A stretch of DNA of 64,000 nucleotides, from assembly GCF_900078395.1 (NCBI RefSeq), contig NZ_FKLA01000009.1, forward strand, positions 1,812,614-1,876,613, given 5' to 3'. This document shows, piece by piece, positions 17,563 through 26,294 of the stretch. Both the position numbers and the translations under genes were made by a program. Origin of the DNA: Anaerotruncus rubiinfantis (lineage in GTDB: Bacteria > Bacillota > Clostridia > Oscillospirales > Ruminococcaceae). Each line of letters begins with the position of its first letter. Positions within the stretch are counted from its first letter, which is position 1. The notes under the pieces were generated by a model. That model saw only the letters and a list, made by a program, of their open reading frames with translations, ran no database searches and was not told the DNA's origin.

Positions 17563-17597
17563 TTCGACAGAAAGAAAACTTGTCCGGTACCTATAAT
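17563..17597 (+). promoter_or_regulatory. Spo0A-type spoIIG promoter with 22-bp spacing
   Basis: A perfect 0A box, TTCGACA, lies at 17563-17569 and a perfect TATAAT -10 at 17592-17597, with 22 bp between. The Bacillus subtilis spoIIG promoter is known for a -35-like region overlapped by a 0A box and separated from the -10 by 22 bp. No ordinary -35 exists at 17 bp here. This supports Spo0A-activated, sigma-A transcription of spoIIGA-sigE. Confidence 0.75.
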
Positions 17598-17633
17598 ATA
17601 GTTTGTGGACTAGACGGAAGGATGGCGTTCGGT

Positions 17634-18446
17634 ATGACAGTTTATGCGGATGTGCTTGTGGTGGTGAATTATATCATAAATCTCCTGCTCCTGCTCGCAT
17701 CCGGCAAGCTGCTCGGCCTGGTCATGCGCAGGCGGCGGCTCTTTTTTGCCGCATTGCTGGGCGCGTTTGGTTCGCTCATCATCTTTCTGCCTTATATCGG
17801 CGTTTGGTTCCAGGCGCTTTATAAGCTGCTGCTTGCCGCTGCAATGGCCGCGACAGCGTTTGGCGCAAGGCCATGGCAGCGCTTTTTAAAAGCGTTGCTC
17901 ATGACTTTCGCGGTCAGTTTTATCTTTGCGGGATTTCTGCTGGCGGTGTCCTTTTTCCTTGCGCCGGCTGGGATGCTTTTTTATAACGGAGTGGTCTATT
18001 TCGATATCTCGGCGCTTATGCTGATTTTTTCGACCACGGCGGCCTATCTGCTGCTGAGCCTGCTGGAGAAGCTCTTCGCCGGCCGTACGCATGAGAAGAA
18101 ACTCTACGATGTGACCGTTTCGGTAAGTGGGAAAACGGTGTCCTTCAAAGGTCTGGTGGATACCGGAAGCAGCCTCAGGGAACCGTTTTCCGGCGCGCCA
18201 GTGATTGTCTGCGACCGGGAACTGGCCGGGAAGGTGAGGCCGGATGAAAGCGTCAGCTTCCGGGTGATCCCCTGTTTGACCGTGACCGGGCAGGGGACGC
18301 TTGAAGGATTTCATCCGGATGAGGTCACCATCGTCGGGGATGGAAAACAGATCAAGACCTCCGATGTCTATATCGCGTCCAGCCGCGAGCCGATTGGCGG
18401 GGAGTACCAAGCGCTTTTAAATCCGCAGCTTGTGGATCGCGGCTGA
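17634..18446 (+). CDS. spoIIGA: Sporulation sigma-E factor-processing peptidase SpoIIGA
   Basis: This membrane-embedded aspartic protease removes the pro-sequence of sigma-E in the mother cell after a forespore signal (SpoIIR). The N-terminal half has about five hydrophobic segments starting [20 protein letters not shown]. The soluble half carries the retropepsin-like catalytic motif LVDTGSSL with the Asp at about residue 176, preceded by KTVSFKG. The ATG at 17634 gives the standard family start; ATG 17622 is possible but has its ribosome site too close. The length, about 270 residues, is slightly under B. subtilis. sigE follows 38 bases later, matching the spoIIG operon. Confidence 0.93.
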   Translation: MTVYADVLVVVNYIINLLLLLASGKLLGLVMRRRRLFFAALLGAFGSLIIFLPYIGVWFQALYKLLLAAAMAATAFGARPWQRFLKALLMTFAVSFIFAGFLLAVSFFLAPAGMLFYNGVVYFDISALMLIFSTTAAYLLLSLLEKLFAGRTHEKKLYDVTVSVSGKTVSFKGLVDTGSSLREPFSGAPVIVCDRELAGKVRPDESVSFRVIPCLTVTGQGTLEGFHPDEVTIVGDGKQIKTSDVYIASSREPIGGEYQALLNPQLVDRG

Positions 18447-18484
18447 ATTTTGCATCAGGCAACAGGGAAAGGTGGATTTTAGCA

Positions 18485-19213
18485 ATGACAGTCTTTAAAA
18501 TCGGATGGGCCCGATATTTGGCAGACCGCATCAGGGCGTTGCTGTGGCGCCTGCGGCTGCGCCGCGGGGTCTACTATATCAATGGACCGGAGACCTTGCC
18601 CGCTCCGCTTTCCAAGGAGGAGGAAAAAAAGGTTTTTGCCCGGCTGGAACAGAATGATGAATCCGCGAAGGAAACGCTTACAGTACATAATCTGCGGCTG
18701 GTCGTCTACATTGCGAAGAAATTTGAATCGACCGGCATCTGTGTGGAAGATCTCATTTCCATCGGGACAATCGGGCTGATCAAGGCGGTCAACACCTTCT
18801 GCCCGCAGAAAAATATCAAACTGGCAACTTATGCTTCCCGCTGTATTGAAAATGAAATCCTGATGCACCTGCGCAAAAATGCGTCGCACAAAAATGAAAT
18901 ATCGATCGACGAGCCGCTCAACATCGACTGGGACGGCAATGAGCTGCTTCTTTCGGATATCCTCGGCACTGATCCTGACAGTATCAACCGCCCAATCGAG
19001 GATGAAGCCGAGAAAAACCTGCTGCTCGGCGCTGTCGAACATCTTTCAGACCGCGAGCGGATGATCATGCAGATGCGGTTTGGGCTCTGCGGGCAGGAGG
19101 AAAAAACGCAGAAGGAAGTGGCGGATATCATCGGGATTTCCCAATCGTATATTTCTCGGTTGGAAAAACGGATCATCAAAAAGCTGAAAAAAGAACTGGA
19201 AAAGATTATATAA
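18485..19213 (+). CDS. sigE: RNA polymerase sporulation sigma factor sigma-E
   Basis: This early mother-cell sigma factor is made as inactive pro-sigma-E. The first 25-30 residues form the basic, hydrophobic pro-sequence ([29 protein letters not shown]). Region 2 follows ([41 protein letters not shown]), then regions 3 and 4 with the helix-turn-helix [25 protein letters not shown]. It is 242 residues. It is the second gene of the spoIIG unit and its processing enzyme is encoded immediately upstream. AGGTGGATTTTAGC precedes the ATG. Confidence 0.96.
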   Translation: MTVFKIGWARYLADRIRALLWRLRLRRGVYYINGPETLPAPLSKEEEKKVFARLEQNDESAKETLTVHNLRLVVYIAKKFESTGICVEDLISIGTIGLIKAVNTFCPQKNIKLATYASRCIENEILMHLRKNASHKNEISIDEPLNIDWDGNELLLSDILGTDPDSINRPIEDEAEKNLLLGAVEHLSDRERMIMQMRFGLCGQEEKTQKEVADIIGISQSYISRLEKRIIKKLKKELEKII

Positions 19214-19218
19214 ACCAA

Positions 19219-19269
19219 AATTACCCAAAAGGGCCCGTATGGAAAATCATGCGGGCCTTTTGGGTAATT
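19219..19269 (+). terminator. Long hairpin between sigE and sigG
   Basis: The arms AATTACCCAAAA and TTTTGGGTAATT (19219-19230 and 19258-19269), extended inside by GGCCCG/CGGGCC, give a stem of about 18 bp. There is no clean T-run after it. It separates sigE from the sigG promoter and probably terminates or processes the sigE transcript. Confidence 0.7.
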
Positions 19270-19289
19270 ATTGGTAAGCTGCAAATGCT

Positions 19290-19319
19290 GTATGTTTGAT
19301 TTGGACCCCGTCCATACTA
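19290..19319 (+). promoter_or_regulatory. Predicted sigma-G-type promoter of sigG
   Basis: GTATG at 19290-19294 matches the sigma-G -35 pattern (G-H-A-T-R) and CATACTA at 19313-19319 matches the -10 pattern (C-A-T-N-H-T-A). The 18-bp spacer is appropriate. Expected transcription start is near 19326, about 30 bases before the GTG start codon. Autoregulation of spoIIIG by sigma-G is established in Bacillus. Confidence 0.65.
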
Positions 19320-19357
19320 GATTCTGTAAAGATAATTGGTGGATGGGGTGCGGGAAC

Positions 19358-20128
19358 GTGTACTATAATAAAGTGGAAATCTGCGGGATCAATACTTCAA
19401 AATTGCCCGTATTGAAGGAAAAGGAGAAGATAGAGCTTTTAAAACGCATCCGGGAGGGAGACGAAAGAGCACGGGATGAAATGATCAGCGGGAACCTGCG
19501 CCTGGTGCTTTCGGTGGTGCAGAAATTCACCAATCGCGGTGAAAATCTGGACGATCTGTTCCAGGTGGGCTGCATTGGACTCATCAAAGCCATTGATAAT
19601 TTCGACCCGAACCAGAATGTCCGTTTTTCCACCTATGGGGTCCCGATGATCATTGGCGAGATCCGGCGGCATCTGCGGGACAACAATTCGGTCCGCGTCA
19701 GCCGTTCGCTGCGGGATATGGCCTATAAAGCGATGCAGGCGAAGGAAGCACTGATCGGACGCAATGCAAAGGAACCGACTGTGGATGAGATCGCCGCCGA
19801 AATGGGTGTGAAAAAAGAGGAGGTCGTACTCGCGCTCGAAGCGATTGTCGAGCCGATGTCCCTGTATGAACCGGTCTATTCGGATGGAGGCGACACGATC
19901 TTCGTGATGGATCAGGTGGGGGATCGAGACGGCGAAAGCGATTGGATGGATGAAATCGCGATCAAGGAAGCGATGAAAAGCCTGGGGGAGCGGGAAAAGC
20001 GGATTTTAAGCCTTCGTTTTTTTGTGGGCAAAACCCAGATGGAAGTCGCAAAGGAAATCGGTATTTCACAGGCACAGGTTTCCCGGTTGGAAAAAGGCGC
20101 GCTCGACTGGATCAAAAAGCACATCTGA
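19358..20128 (+). CDS. sigG: RNA polymerase sporulation sigma factor sigma-G
   Basis: This late forespore sigma factor is the driver of SASP and germination genes. The N-terminal NKVEICGINTSKLPVL is the classical sigma-G anti-sigma/SpoIIAB-recognition segment. Region 2 (SGNLRLVLSVVQKFTNRGENLDDLFQVGCIGLIKAIDNFD), the region 3 stretch VRVSRSLRDMAYKAMQAKEAL and region 4 (GKTQMEVAKEIGISQAQVSRLEK) are complete. GTG at 19358 gives a 256-residue protein matching family length; an open extension back to 19271 would overlap the predicted promoter. The gene lies directly downstream of sigE as in other spore formers. Confidence 0.96.
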   Translation: MYYNKVEICGINTSKLPVLKEKEKIELLKRIREGDERARDEMISGNLRLVLSVVQKFTNRGENLDDLFQVGCIGLIKAIDNFDPNQNVRFSTYGVPMIIGEIRRHLRDNNSVRVSRSLRDMAYKAMQAKEALIGRNAKEPTVDEIAAEMGVKKEEVVLALEAIVEPMSLYEPVYSDGGDTIFVMDQVGDRDGESDWMDEIAIKEAMKSLGEREKRILSLRFFVGKTQMEVAKEIGISQAQVSRLEKGALDWIKKHI

Positions 20129-20162
20129 ATTCAGCTGCGCATATGAAACATGCGGCAAGGAG

Positions 20163-20193
20163 AAAAATGCCCGGCCAATGGCCGGGCATTTTT
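20163..20193. terminator. Bidirectional terminator between sigG and the symporter gene
   Basis: A perfect 14-bp inverted repeat, AAAAATGCCCGGCC / GGCCGGGCATTTTT, has a 3-nt loop. A-run and T-run flanks make it work in both directions for the converging genes. Confidence 0.95.
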
Positions 20194-20198
20194 GCAGA

Positions 20199-21596
20199 TC
20201 AATGGAACAGGGCGGACAGCTTATTGAGCAGCTGGAATTTTTCGTTATACCCCTGCAGAAAAATCACAAGGACAATTAGCGGCAGGATATAACTGACATA
20301 ACAGCGCGTCCAGGCAGGAAACTTGATCCCATCGCCCTGGTCCGCTTCCGCCAGGAAATTTTTCCATCCCCAGCCGTACCGGGAGGTACAGAAAAGCAGG
20401 TAAATGAGCGATCCGATTGGGAGCAGATTATTGCTGATGATGAAATCTTCGAGGTCCTGGATTGTCGAACCTGCGCCGAAGGGCGCGAAATCGCTCCATA
20501 GGTTGAAGCCGAGCACGCAGGGCATCGATAGCAGAATAATTGCGGCGATATTGAAGAGAACGGCTTTTTTGCGCGGCCAGTGCCATAGATCCATAGCGAA
20601 AGAAACGATATTTTCAAATACCGCGATGATGGTGGAAAAGGCCGCGAAGGTCAGGAAAATGAAGAAAAGGCTTCCCCAAAGCCGTCCGCCGGGCATTGCG
20701 TTGAAAATATTCGGCAGGGTGATGAACACAAGGCCGGGCCCCTGGCCCGGATCGACCTGGAAGGCCGAACAGGCGGGAAAAATTACAAGGCCGGACATCA
20801 GTGCCACAAAGGTGTCGAGCAGGGTGATATTGATCGATTCCCCGGTCAGCGAGCGGTCGCGGCCGATGTAACTGCCGAAGATCGCCATCGCGCCGATGCC
20901 GAGGCTCAGCGTGAAGAACGCCTGCCCCATGGCGGCATAGATGACCGTCCCAGTCCCCTGTTCGGAAATTTTGCTGAAATCGGGCATCAGATAAAAACGC
21001 AGGCCCTCGGAAGCGCCGGGCAATGTGACCGAACGCACAACAAGGCAAAGGATGACAACCAGCAGACAGCTCATCATGACCTTTGTGATCCGTTCAACGC
21101 CGTTTTTGAGCCCCATCGAGCAAACGCCGAAACCGATCAGTACAACCGTGATCATGCATATGGTCATAAGGACCGGCTGTGCAAGCATGGCATTGAAAAC
21201 CGCGCCGACCTCCTCCGGGTTTTTTCCGGAAAATTCCCCCGCGGCCATCTTGAAGAAATAGATGATCATCCAGCCACAGACGGTGGTGTAGAACATCATC
21301 AGCAGATAATTCCCGGCCATGGCTCCGTAACTGTACCAATGCCATTTGGTACCCTTAGGTTCCAGCACGTGGAAGGAAAGCGCGGCGCTCTTCTGGCTGG
21401 CCCGGCCGACTGAAAATTCCATCACCATGATCGGCAGGCCGAGCACCACCAGGAAAAACAGATAGATCAGTACAAATGCCGCACCGCCGTACTGTCCGGT
21501 GATATATGGAAAGCGCCAGACATTTCCAAGCCCGATGGCACAGCCCGCCGAGATCAGCAGAAAGCCAAGGCGGGAAGAAAATTTCTCTCTTTGCAA
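20199..21596 (-). CDS. Neurotransmitter:sodium symporter (NSS/SNF) family transporter
   Basis: This is a LeuT-fold secondary transporter that takes up amino acids or related compounds with sodium. The first helix carries GFLLISAGCAIGLGNVWRFPYITGQYGGAAFVLIYL, the most diagnostic NSS segment, and about twelve hydrophobic helices are visible. The TTG at 21596 is favoured as start because GAAGAGGTGTTGCAT precedes it and homologues begin KFSSRLGF; an ATG at 21641 would add 15 residues without a ribosome site. The result is 465 residues. Substrate cannot be read from the sequence. It lies reversed between sigG and ylmC, two genes often adjacent in clostridia, so it looks like a local insertion. Confidence 0.92.
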   Translation of the reverse strand: MQREKFSSRLGFLLISAGCAIGLGNVWRFPYITGQYGGAAFVLIYLFFLVVLGLPIMVMEFSVGRASQKSAALSFHVLEPKGTKWHWYSYGAMAGNYLLMMFYTTVCGWMIIYFFKMAAGEFSGKNPEEVGAVFNAMLAQPVLMTICMITVVLIGFGVCSMGLKNGVERITKVMMSCLLVVILCLVVRSVTLPGASEGLRFYLMPDFSKISEQGTGTVIYAAMGQAFFTLSLGIGAMAIFGSYIGRDRSLTGESINITLLDTFVALMSGLVIFPACSAFQVDPGQGPGLVFITLPNIFNAMPGGRLWGSLFFIFLTFAAFSTIIAVFENIVSFAMDLWHWPRKKAVLFNIAAIILLSMPCVLGFNLWSDFAPFGAGSTIQDLEDFIISNNLLPIGSLIYLLFCTSRYGWGWKNFLAEADQGDGIKFPAWTRCYVSYILPLIVLVIFLQGYNEKFQLLNKLSALFH

Positions 21597-21745
21597 ATGC
21601 AACACCTCTTCAATATTTATAGCGCGATTATCATATGGCATTTCCAGAAAAAAGTCAAATTACCAGAAACAGCTCTATTCTACTTTGCCCCAGCATATAC
21701 TGTAATGGAATTTTTTGCATTTTTTGCATGATAAAAGGAGGGGCC

Positions 21746-22051
21746 ATGATGTTTTGCAGGCTGGGTGATTTGCGCAGCAAGTATGTGATCAATGTCCGAA
21801 ATGGCTGTAAACTCGGATATGTGGACGATGTGGAGATCGATACGGTGAGTGCCGGGGTCAATTCGATCGTGATCAGGGGAAAGCTCCGGTTTTTCGGAAT
21901 TCTTGGGCGGGAAGAAGATATTATTATCCCGTGGGAGGATATCGAAGTGATCGGGGAGGATACCATCCTGGTGAACCATGTGCTTCCGCCAAGCCGTGAG
22001 GAGCATAAAAAGTCCGGAGGCGGGTTCTTTCATATTCTGACCGAGGATTAG
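21746..22051 (+). CDS. YlmC/YmxH-family PRC-barrel protein
   Basis: This 101-residue single PRC-barrel-like protein contains LGDLRSKYVINVRNGCKLGYVDDVEIDTVSAGVNSIVI in outline, then GREEDIIIPWEDIEVIGEDTILV. The YlmC/YmxH family is conserved in spore formers and often found near sigE/sigG, with an unknown role. AAAGGAGGGGCC precedes tandem ATG codons at 21746 and 21749. The open frame to 21635 reads through the symporter 5' region and is rejected. Confidence 0.88.
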   Translation: MMFCRLGDLRSKYVINVRNGCKLGYVDDVEIDTVSAGVNSIVIRGKLRFFGILGREEDIIIPWEDIEVIGEDTILVNHVLPPSREEHKKSGGGFFHILTED

Positions 22052-22090
22052 CACGAAAACCGGACGGCGGAATTTTTTTTAAATTGGCAC

Positions 22091-22119
22091 TTGCATGTTT
22101 CCTCTTTTTGTGGTAATAT
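22091..22119 (+). promoter_or_regulatory. Sigma-A promoter of rpsB-tsf
   Basis: TTGCAT at 22091-22096, a 17-bp spacer and TAATAT at 22114-22119, with TG two bases upstream of the -10 (an extended -10). Strong overall, as expected for ribosomal genes. Confidence 0.7.
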
Positions 22120-22125
22120 ATTACG

Positions 22126-22255
22126 GCTGGTATGTAGAGATTACCTGCAAAACACACACCGTGCGATTGTCTTGTCGGGTGTCCCGGACGTTTCGGGATG
22201 ATAAGGCGAGCGGATGCATGGTGGCGGAAAAATAACCGAAAGAGAGGAATTTATC
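22126..22255 (+). promoter_or_regulatory. rpsB leader RNA with hairpins
   Basis: A leader of about 130 nt precedes rpsB. Visible pairings are ACACACCG with CGGGTGT (22152-22182) and TCCCG with CGGGA around 22182-22200. Ribosomal protein leaders often bind their own product, and S2 autoregulation is known in some bacteria. No specific motif match is claimed. Confidence 0.4.
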
Positions 22256-23002
22256 ATGGGCGTAGTATCAATGAAACAACTTCTGGAGGCAGGCGTACAC
22301 TTCGGTCATCAGACCCGGCGGTGGAACCCCAAAATGGCGCGTTACATCTTCACCGAGCGTAACGGCATCTATATCATCGACCTGCAGAAGACCGTCAAGA
22401 AACTGGACGAGGCTTATATGTTCGTGCGCGACCTGGCTGCGAACGGCGGAAATGTCCTGTTTGTCGGAACCAAAAAACAGGCCGGAGATTCGGTCCGCGA
22501 GGAAGCGACCCGCGCGGGAGCTTACTATGTAAATGCCCGCTGGCTCGGCGGCATGCTCACCAACTTCAAGACCATCCGCCGCAGGATCGAGCGTCTTGCC
22601 CAGCTGCGCAAGATGGAAGAGGACGGCACCTTTGACCGTCTGCCGAAGAAAGAAGTCATCAAGCTCGAGCTTGAGATCGAGAAACTCGAAAAATTCCTGG
22701 GCGGCATCAAAGAGATGAAGAGACTGCCGGCGGCGCTCTTCATTGTTGACCCGCGCAAAGAGAAGATCGCGGTTGCGGAAGCCCGCAAACTCGGTATCCC
22801 CATTGTTGCGATCGTTGACACCAACTGCGATCCGGACGAAATCGATTATGTTATTCCCGGCAATGACGATGCGATCCGCGCCGTCAAGCTGCTTTCCGCC
22901 ACCATTGCGGACGCGATCATTGAAGGTCGTCAGGGCGATATGAGCGCTGCTCCGGAAGAAGCGGAAGCAAAAGAGAATGAAACCGACGAAGCTGCCGAAT
23001 AA
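22256..23002 (+). CDS. rpsB: 30S ribosomal protein S2
   Basis: S2 joins the small subunit late and sits near the head-body junction with S1. The sequence [22 protein letters not shown] followed by [24 protein letters not shown] is classical. [19 protein letters not shown] and [40 protein letters not shown] blocks follow. It is 248 residues with an acidic tail. The ATG at 22256 is preferred to one at 22214 because GAGAGGAATTTATC precedes it. rpsB-tsf is the universal pair. Confidence 0.97.
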   Translation: MGVVSMKQLLEAGVHFGHQTRRWNPKMARYIFTERNGIYIIDLQKTVKKLDEAYMFVRDLAANGGNVLFVGTKKQAGDSVREEATRAGAYYVNARWLGGMLTNFKTIRRRIERLAQLRKMEEDGTFDRLPKKEVIKLELEIEKLEKFLGGIKEMKRLPAALFIVDPRKEKIAVAEARKLGIPIVAIVDTNCDPDEIDYVIPGNDDAIRAVKLLSATIADAIIEGRQGDMSAAPEEAEAKENETDEAAE

Positions 23003-23038
23003 TAACTTTAATCGAAACGAATACGGAGGTTATGCAAA

Positions 23039-23959
23039 ATGGCATTTACTGCAAAAGATGTACAGGCGCTCAGAGAGAAAACCGGCGTTGGCATGATGGA
23101 GTGCAAAAAAGCGCTCACCGCGACCGACGGCGATATGGATAAAGCAATTGAAGTGCTCCGTGAAAAGGGCTTGGCGGCTGCCGCGAAAAAATCCGGCAGA
23201 ATCGCCGCCGAAGGCGTTGTGCTTGCGATGGTCGACGACGCGACCAAGGTCGGCGTTGTGATCGAAGTCAACTCTGAAACCGATTTTGTCGCCAAGAACG
23301 AGAAGTTTATGGAGTTTGTCACTGCCTGCGCGAAAACTGTCGCGGCCAATAAGCCCGCAGACGTCGACGCGCTGATGCAGATGCAGATGGTTGGGTCTTC
23401 CATGACTGTCGAAGAGGAGTTGCGTGACAAGATTCTTACCATCGGTGAGAATATGAAGATCCGCCGCTTCATTTACGCGGAAGGCGATGTTGTCACCTAT
23501 GTGCATGGTGGCGGCAGAATCGGCGTTATGGTCACCTTCGACACCGATGTGGCCGGTAAAGATGGCTTCACCGAGTATGCGAAGGATGTCGCGATGCAGA
23601 TTGCCGCGCTGAGCCCGGCTTATCTGGATGAAGCTTCGGTTCCGGCTGAAGTGATTGAGAAGGAGAAGGAAATCCTCACCGCTCAGATCCAGAACGATGA
23701 AAAGCTTAAGAACAAACCTGCGCAGATCATCGCCAAAATGGTTGACGGCAGAATCAGCAAATATTATAAAGAGAACTGCCTCGTCGACCAGGCGTTTGTT
23801 AAGAACGGTGATATGACCGTCGGTCAGTATACCGCTGAGATGGCAAAGACTTTGGGCGGTTCGATCAAAATTACCGGTTTCGTTCGTTATGAGAAGGGCG
23901 AAGGCCTTGAGAAACGCAGCGACAACTTCGCGGACGAAGTTGCCAGCATGATGAAATAA
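23039..23959 (+). CDS. tsf: Elongation factor Ts
   Basis: This is the guanine nucleotide exchange factor for EF-Tu. The N-terminal UBA-like domain carries KDVQALREKTGVGMMECKKAL and the core has VIEVNSETDFVAKNEKF, a strict family signature. The coiled-coil and C-terminal domains are complete at 306 residues. ACGGAGGTTATGCAAA precedes the ATG. It is co-transcribed with rpsB and followed by a terminator. Confidence 0.97.
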   Translation: MAFTAKDVQALREKTGVGMMECKKALTATDGDMDKAIEVLREKGLAAAAKKSGRIAAEGVVLAMVDDATKVGVVIEVNSETDFVAKNEKFMEFVTACAKTVAANKPADVDALMQMQMVGSSMTVEEELRDKILTIGENMKIRRFIYAEGDVVTYVHGGGRIGVMVTFDTDVAGKDGFTEYAKDVAMQIAALSPAYLDEASVPAEVIEKEKEILTAQIQNDEKLKNKPAQIIAKMVDGRISKYYKENCLVDQAFVKNGDMTVGQYTAEMAKTLGGSIKITGFVRYEKGEGLEKRSDNFADEVASMMK

Positions 23960-23971
23960 GACTTGAGATCC

Positions 23972-24006
23972 AAAGCGCTCCCAGCTGGTGCCGGGGGCGC
24001 TTTTGC
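23972..24006 (+). terminator. Terminator after tsf
   Basis: The stem AAAGCGCTCCC / GGGGGCGCTTT contains one T-G pair and is followed by TTTTGCATTTT. It separates the ribosomal unit from pyrH. Confidence 0.85.
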
Positions 24007-24081
24007 ATTTTCCAAGGCCGGGAATACCAACTGGAATGGAAGCATTTTTATGGAACCTTTTGTGTTTTTTGCTCGGAAGAC

Positions 24082-24110
24082 TTTACTTTATTTTGTGGTT
24101 ATTGTAAAAT
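24082..24110 (+). promoter_or_regulatory. Likely promoter of the pyrH-polC cluster
   Basis: TTTACT at 24082-24087, a 17-bp spacer and TAAAAT at 24105-24110, in an AT-rich gap following the tsf terminator. A second possible -10 (TAGTAT) lies a few bases further on. Confidence 0.5.
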
Positions 24111-24165
24111 AGGTTAGTATAGGTATACCATTGCTATGACAAAATTTACGATATGGAGGTATTCC

Positions 24166-24876
24166 ATGCCACTGAAGTATAAGCGGGTGCTTTTAAAGCT
24201 CAGCGGGGAAGCACTTGCGGGAGACAAAAAAATCGGGCTTGATTATGACGTGGTGTTCCGCATTTGCCAGAGCATCAAAAAAAGTGTGGATCTTGGCGCA
24301 CAGATTGGAATCGTCGTGGGGGGCGGAAACTTTTTCCGCGGACGTTCAAGCGGTCAGATGGATCGGACCCGCGCCGATCATATGGGGATGCTTGCCACGG
24401 TGATGAACTCGCTGGCAATTGCAGACGCGCTGGAGGCGCAGGGCGTCCAGGTACGGGTACAGACGGCGATCACCATGCAGCAGATCGCGGAACCATATAT
24501 TCGTTCCCGTGCGATCCGTCACTTTGAAAAAGGGCGCGTTGTGGTGTTCGGCTGTGGGACAGGTAATCCGTTCTTTTCAACCGATACGGCATCTTCGCTG
24601 CGTGCGGCGGAAATCGACGCGGACATCATCCTGAAGGCGACCATGGTTGACGGCGTCTATGATTGCGACCCGAATATTTATCCCAACGCGGTCAAATATG
24701 ACGAGGTCACCTTCCAGGAGGTGCTGGAAAAAGGGCTTAAAGTGATGGACAGCACCGCTGCTGCGATGTGTAAGGATAACCATATCCCGGTGCTTGTGTT
24801 CAGTCTCTCCAATCCTGATAACATTCTCTCGGCAATAAAAGGTGAAAAAATTGGTACAATAGTCAAGGAGGATTAA
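24166..24876 (+). CDS. pyrH: Uridylate kinase (UMP kinase)
   Basis: This hexameric amino-acid-kinase-fold enzyme makes UDP from UMP and is allosterically controlled by GTP and UTP in many bacteria. [13 protein letters not shown] at the N-terminus, [28 protein letters not shown] and the ATP-site [17 protein letters not shown] are diagnostic. It is 236 residues. The ATG at 24166 follows GGAGGTATTCC; an ATG at 24136 is rejected. The gene order pyrH-frr-uppS-cdsA-dxr-rseP is the Firmicute standard. Confidence 0.97.
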   Translation: MPLKYKRVLLKLSGEALAGDKKIGLDYDVVFRICQSIKKSVDLGAQIGIVVGGGNFFRGRSSGQMDRTRADHMGMLATVMNSLAIADALEAQGVQVRVQTAITMQQIAEPYIRSRAIRHFEKGRVVVFGCGTGNPFFSTDTASSLRAAEIDADIILKATMVDGVYDCDPNIYPNAVKYDEVTFQEVLEKGLKVMDSTAAAMCKDNHIPVLVFSLSNPDNILSAIKGEKIGTIVKED

Positions 24877-24879
24877 GTC

Positions 24880-25434
24880 ATGAAGGAAAAAGTTCAGGTG
24901 TATAACGACAAGATGGAAAAAACCATTGCCGTTCTGGAAAAGGAATTCGCGGCCATCCGCGCCGGACGCGCAAACCCGGCTGTTCTTGACAAGGTTATGG
25001 TCGATTATTACGGCACTCCTACGCAGGTGCAGTCGATGGCGGCCATTTCGGTCGCGGAAGCGCGTATTCTGGTCATCCAGCCATGGGACAAATCCACACT
25101 GAAACCGATTGAGAAGGCGATCCAGGCATCGGATATCGGCATCAACCCAACCAATGACGGTTCGGTGATCCGCATCGTGTTTCCGCCGCTGACCGAGGAA
25201 CGCAGAAAAGAGATCTGTAAACAGATCCGCAAGCAGGGCGAGGAAGCCAAGGTAGCGATCCGTTCTATCCGCCGCGACGCGAATGAGAAGTTCAAAGCGC
25301 TCAAAAAATCGAGCGAAGTCAGCGAGGACGAGATCAAGGATTTGGAAGACGACGTTCAGAAGCTGACCGATAAGTTCTGCAAACGCATCGATGAGATCTC
25401 CGCGAAGAAGGAAAAGGAAATCCTCGAGATCTGA
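24880..25434 (+). CDS. frr: Ribosome recycling factor
   Basis: RRF with EF-G splits post-termination ribosomes. It is 184 residues in two domains: a three-helix bundle with FAAIRAGRANPAVLDKVMVDYYG and the C-terminal KAVKLTDKFCKRIDEI-type helix. IQPWDKSTLKPIEKAIQASDIGINPTNDGSVIRI-like sequence is the universal signature. It starts 3 bases after the pyrH stop with AAGGAGGATTAAGTC overlapping it. Confidence 0.97.
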   Translation: MKEKVQVYNDKMEKTIAVLEKEFAAIRAGRANPAVLDKVMVDYYGTPTQVQSMAAISVAEARILVIQPWDKSTLKPIEKAIQASDIGINPTNDGSVIRIVFPPLTEERRKEICKQIRKQGEEAKVAIRSIRRDANEKFKALKKSSEVSEDEIKDLEDDVQKLTDKFCKRIDEISAKKEKEILEI

Positions 25435-25488
25435 TTATGATATAACGCATGCGCGGCGTACCGGCGTGCGCATGGAATGGAGCTTCGC

Positions 25489-26217
25489 ATGGCAAAATCT
25501 TTGCTGGCTGGTGTACCGGCTGAAAAATTGCCGGTACACATCGGCTTTATAATGGATGGGAACGGCCGGTGGGCGGCGAAGCGTGGGCTTCCCCGCAGCG
25601 CTGGCCACCGGCAGGGCGCGGACGTATTTGGAAAGATTGCACAGTACTGCCGCAGTATTGGGATCAAGTACATCACCGTGTATGCCTTTTCCACCGAAAA
25701 CTGGAAGCGTCCGGCTGACGAAGTCGAGGCGCTTATGGATTTACTGCGGCGTTACCTTTCTGAAACGTTCAAGCATCAGGAGGAAAATGCCCGTATACGC
25801 TTTTTGGGGGAGCGCGGACCATTGGCCGCGGACATTCGGGAAATGATGGAGCGGGTGGAGGATGGCAGCAGAGATAATACAGCCATCAACATCAATATCG
25901 CACTCAATTACGGCGGACGTGACGAAATTGTGCATGCGGTACGCAAGCTCGCGCGCCGCTGCGCGGACGGTTTGCTCTCGCCAAACGAGATCGACGAACA
26001 GGCGCTGTCCAGCGCGATGTATACCGCCGGGCAGCCCGATCCGGATCTGATTATCCGGCCAAGCGGGGAACTGCGCACCTCGAATTTCCTGCTCTGGCAG
26101 TCCGCCTATGCGGAACTGGTCTTTATGGATGTCTTGTGGCCGGATTTCACACCGGAATATCTCGATCAGGCAATCTTGGAGTATGTCAACCGGGAGCGCC
26201 GGTTCGGCGGTATCTGA
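25489..26217 (+). CDS. uppS: Undecaprenyl diphosphate synthase
   Basis: This cis-prenyltransferase extends farnesyl diphosphate with eight IPP units to the C55 carrier lipid precursor. The catalytic MDGNGRWAAKRGLPR block is near residue 18, then GHRQGAD, YAFSTENWKRP, and the C-terminal RPSGELRTSNFLLWQSAYAEL. It is 242 residues. The ATG at 25489 is chosen because TGGAGCTTCGC precedes it; the in-frame ATG four codons upstream lacks a site. Its substrate is supplied by ispA at 4-5 kb. Confidence 0.95.
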   Translation: MAKSLLAGVPAEKLPVHIGFIMDGNGRWAAKRGLPRSAGHRQGADVFGKIAQYCRSIGIKYITVYAFSTENWKRPADEVEALMDLLRRYLSETFKHQEENARIRFLGERGPLAADIREMMERVEDGSRDNTAININIALNYGGRDEIVHAVRKLARRCADGLLSPNEIDEQALSSAMYTAGQPDPDLIIRPSGELRTSNFLLWQSAYAELVFMDVLWPDFTPEYLDQAILEYVNRERRFGGI

Positions 26218-26294
26218 CCCCAATCTTTCGTCAGAGCCTCACGCACGGGCCTGACCGTCATAAATAGAATGGTGCGGCAGATTGGAGTGCCCTC

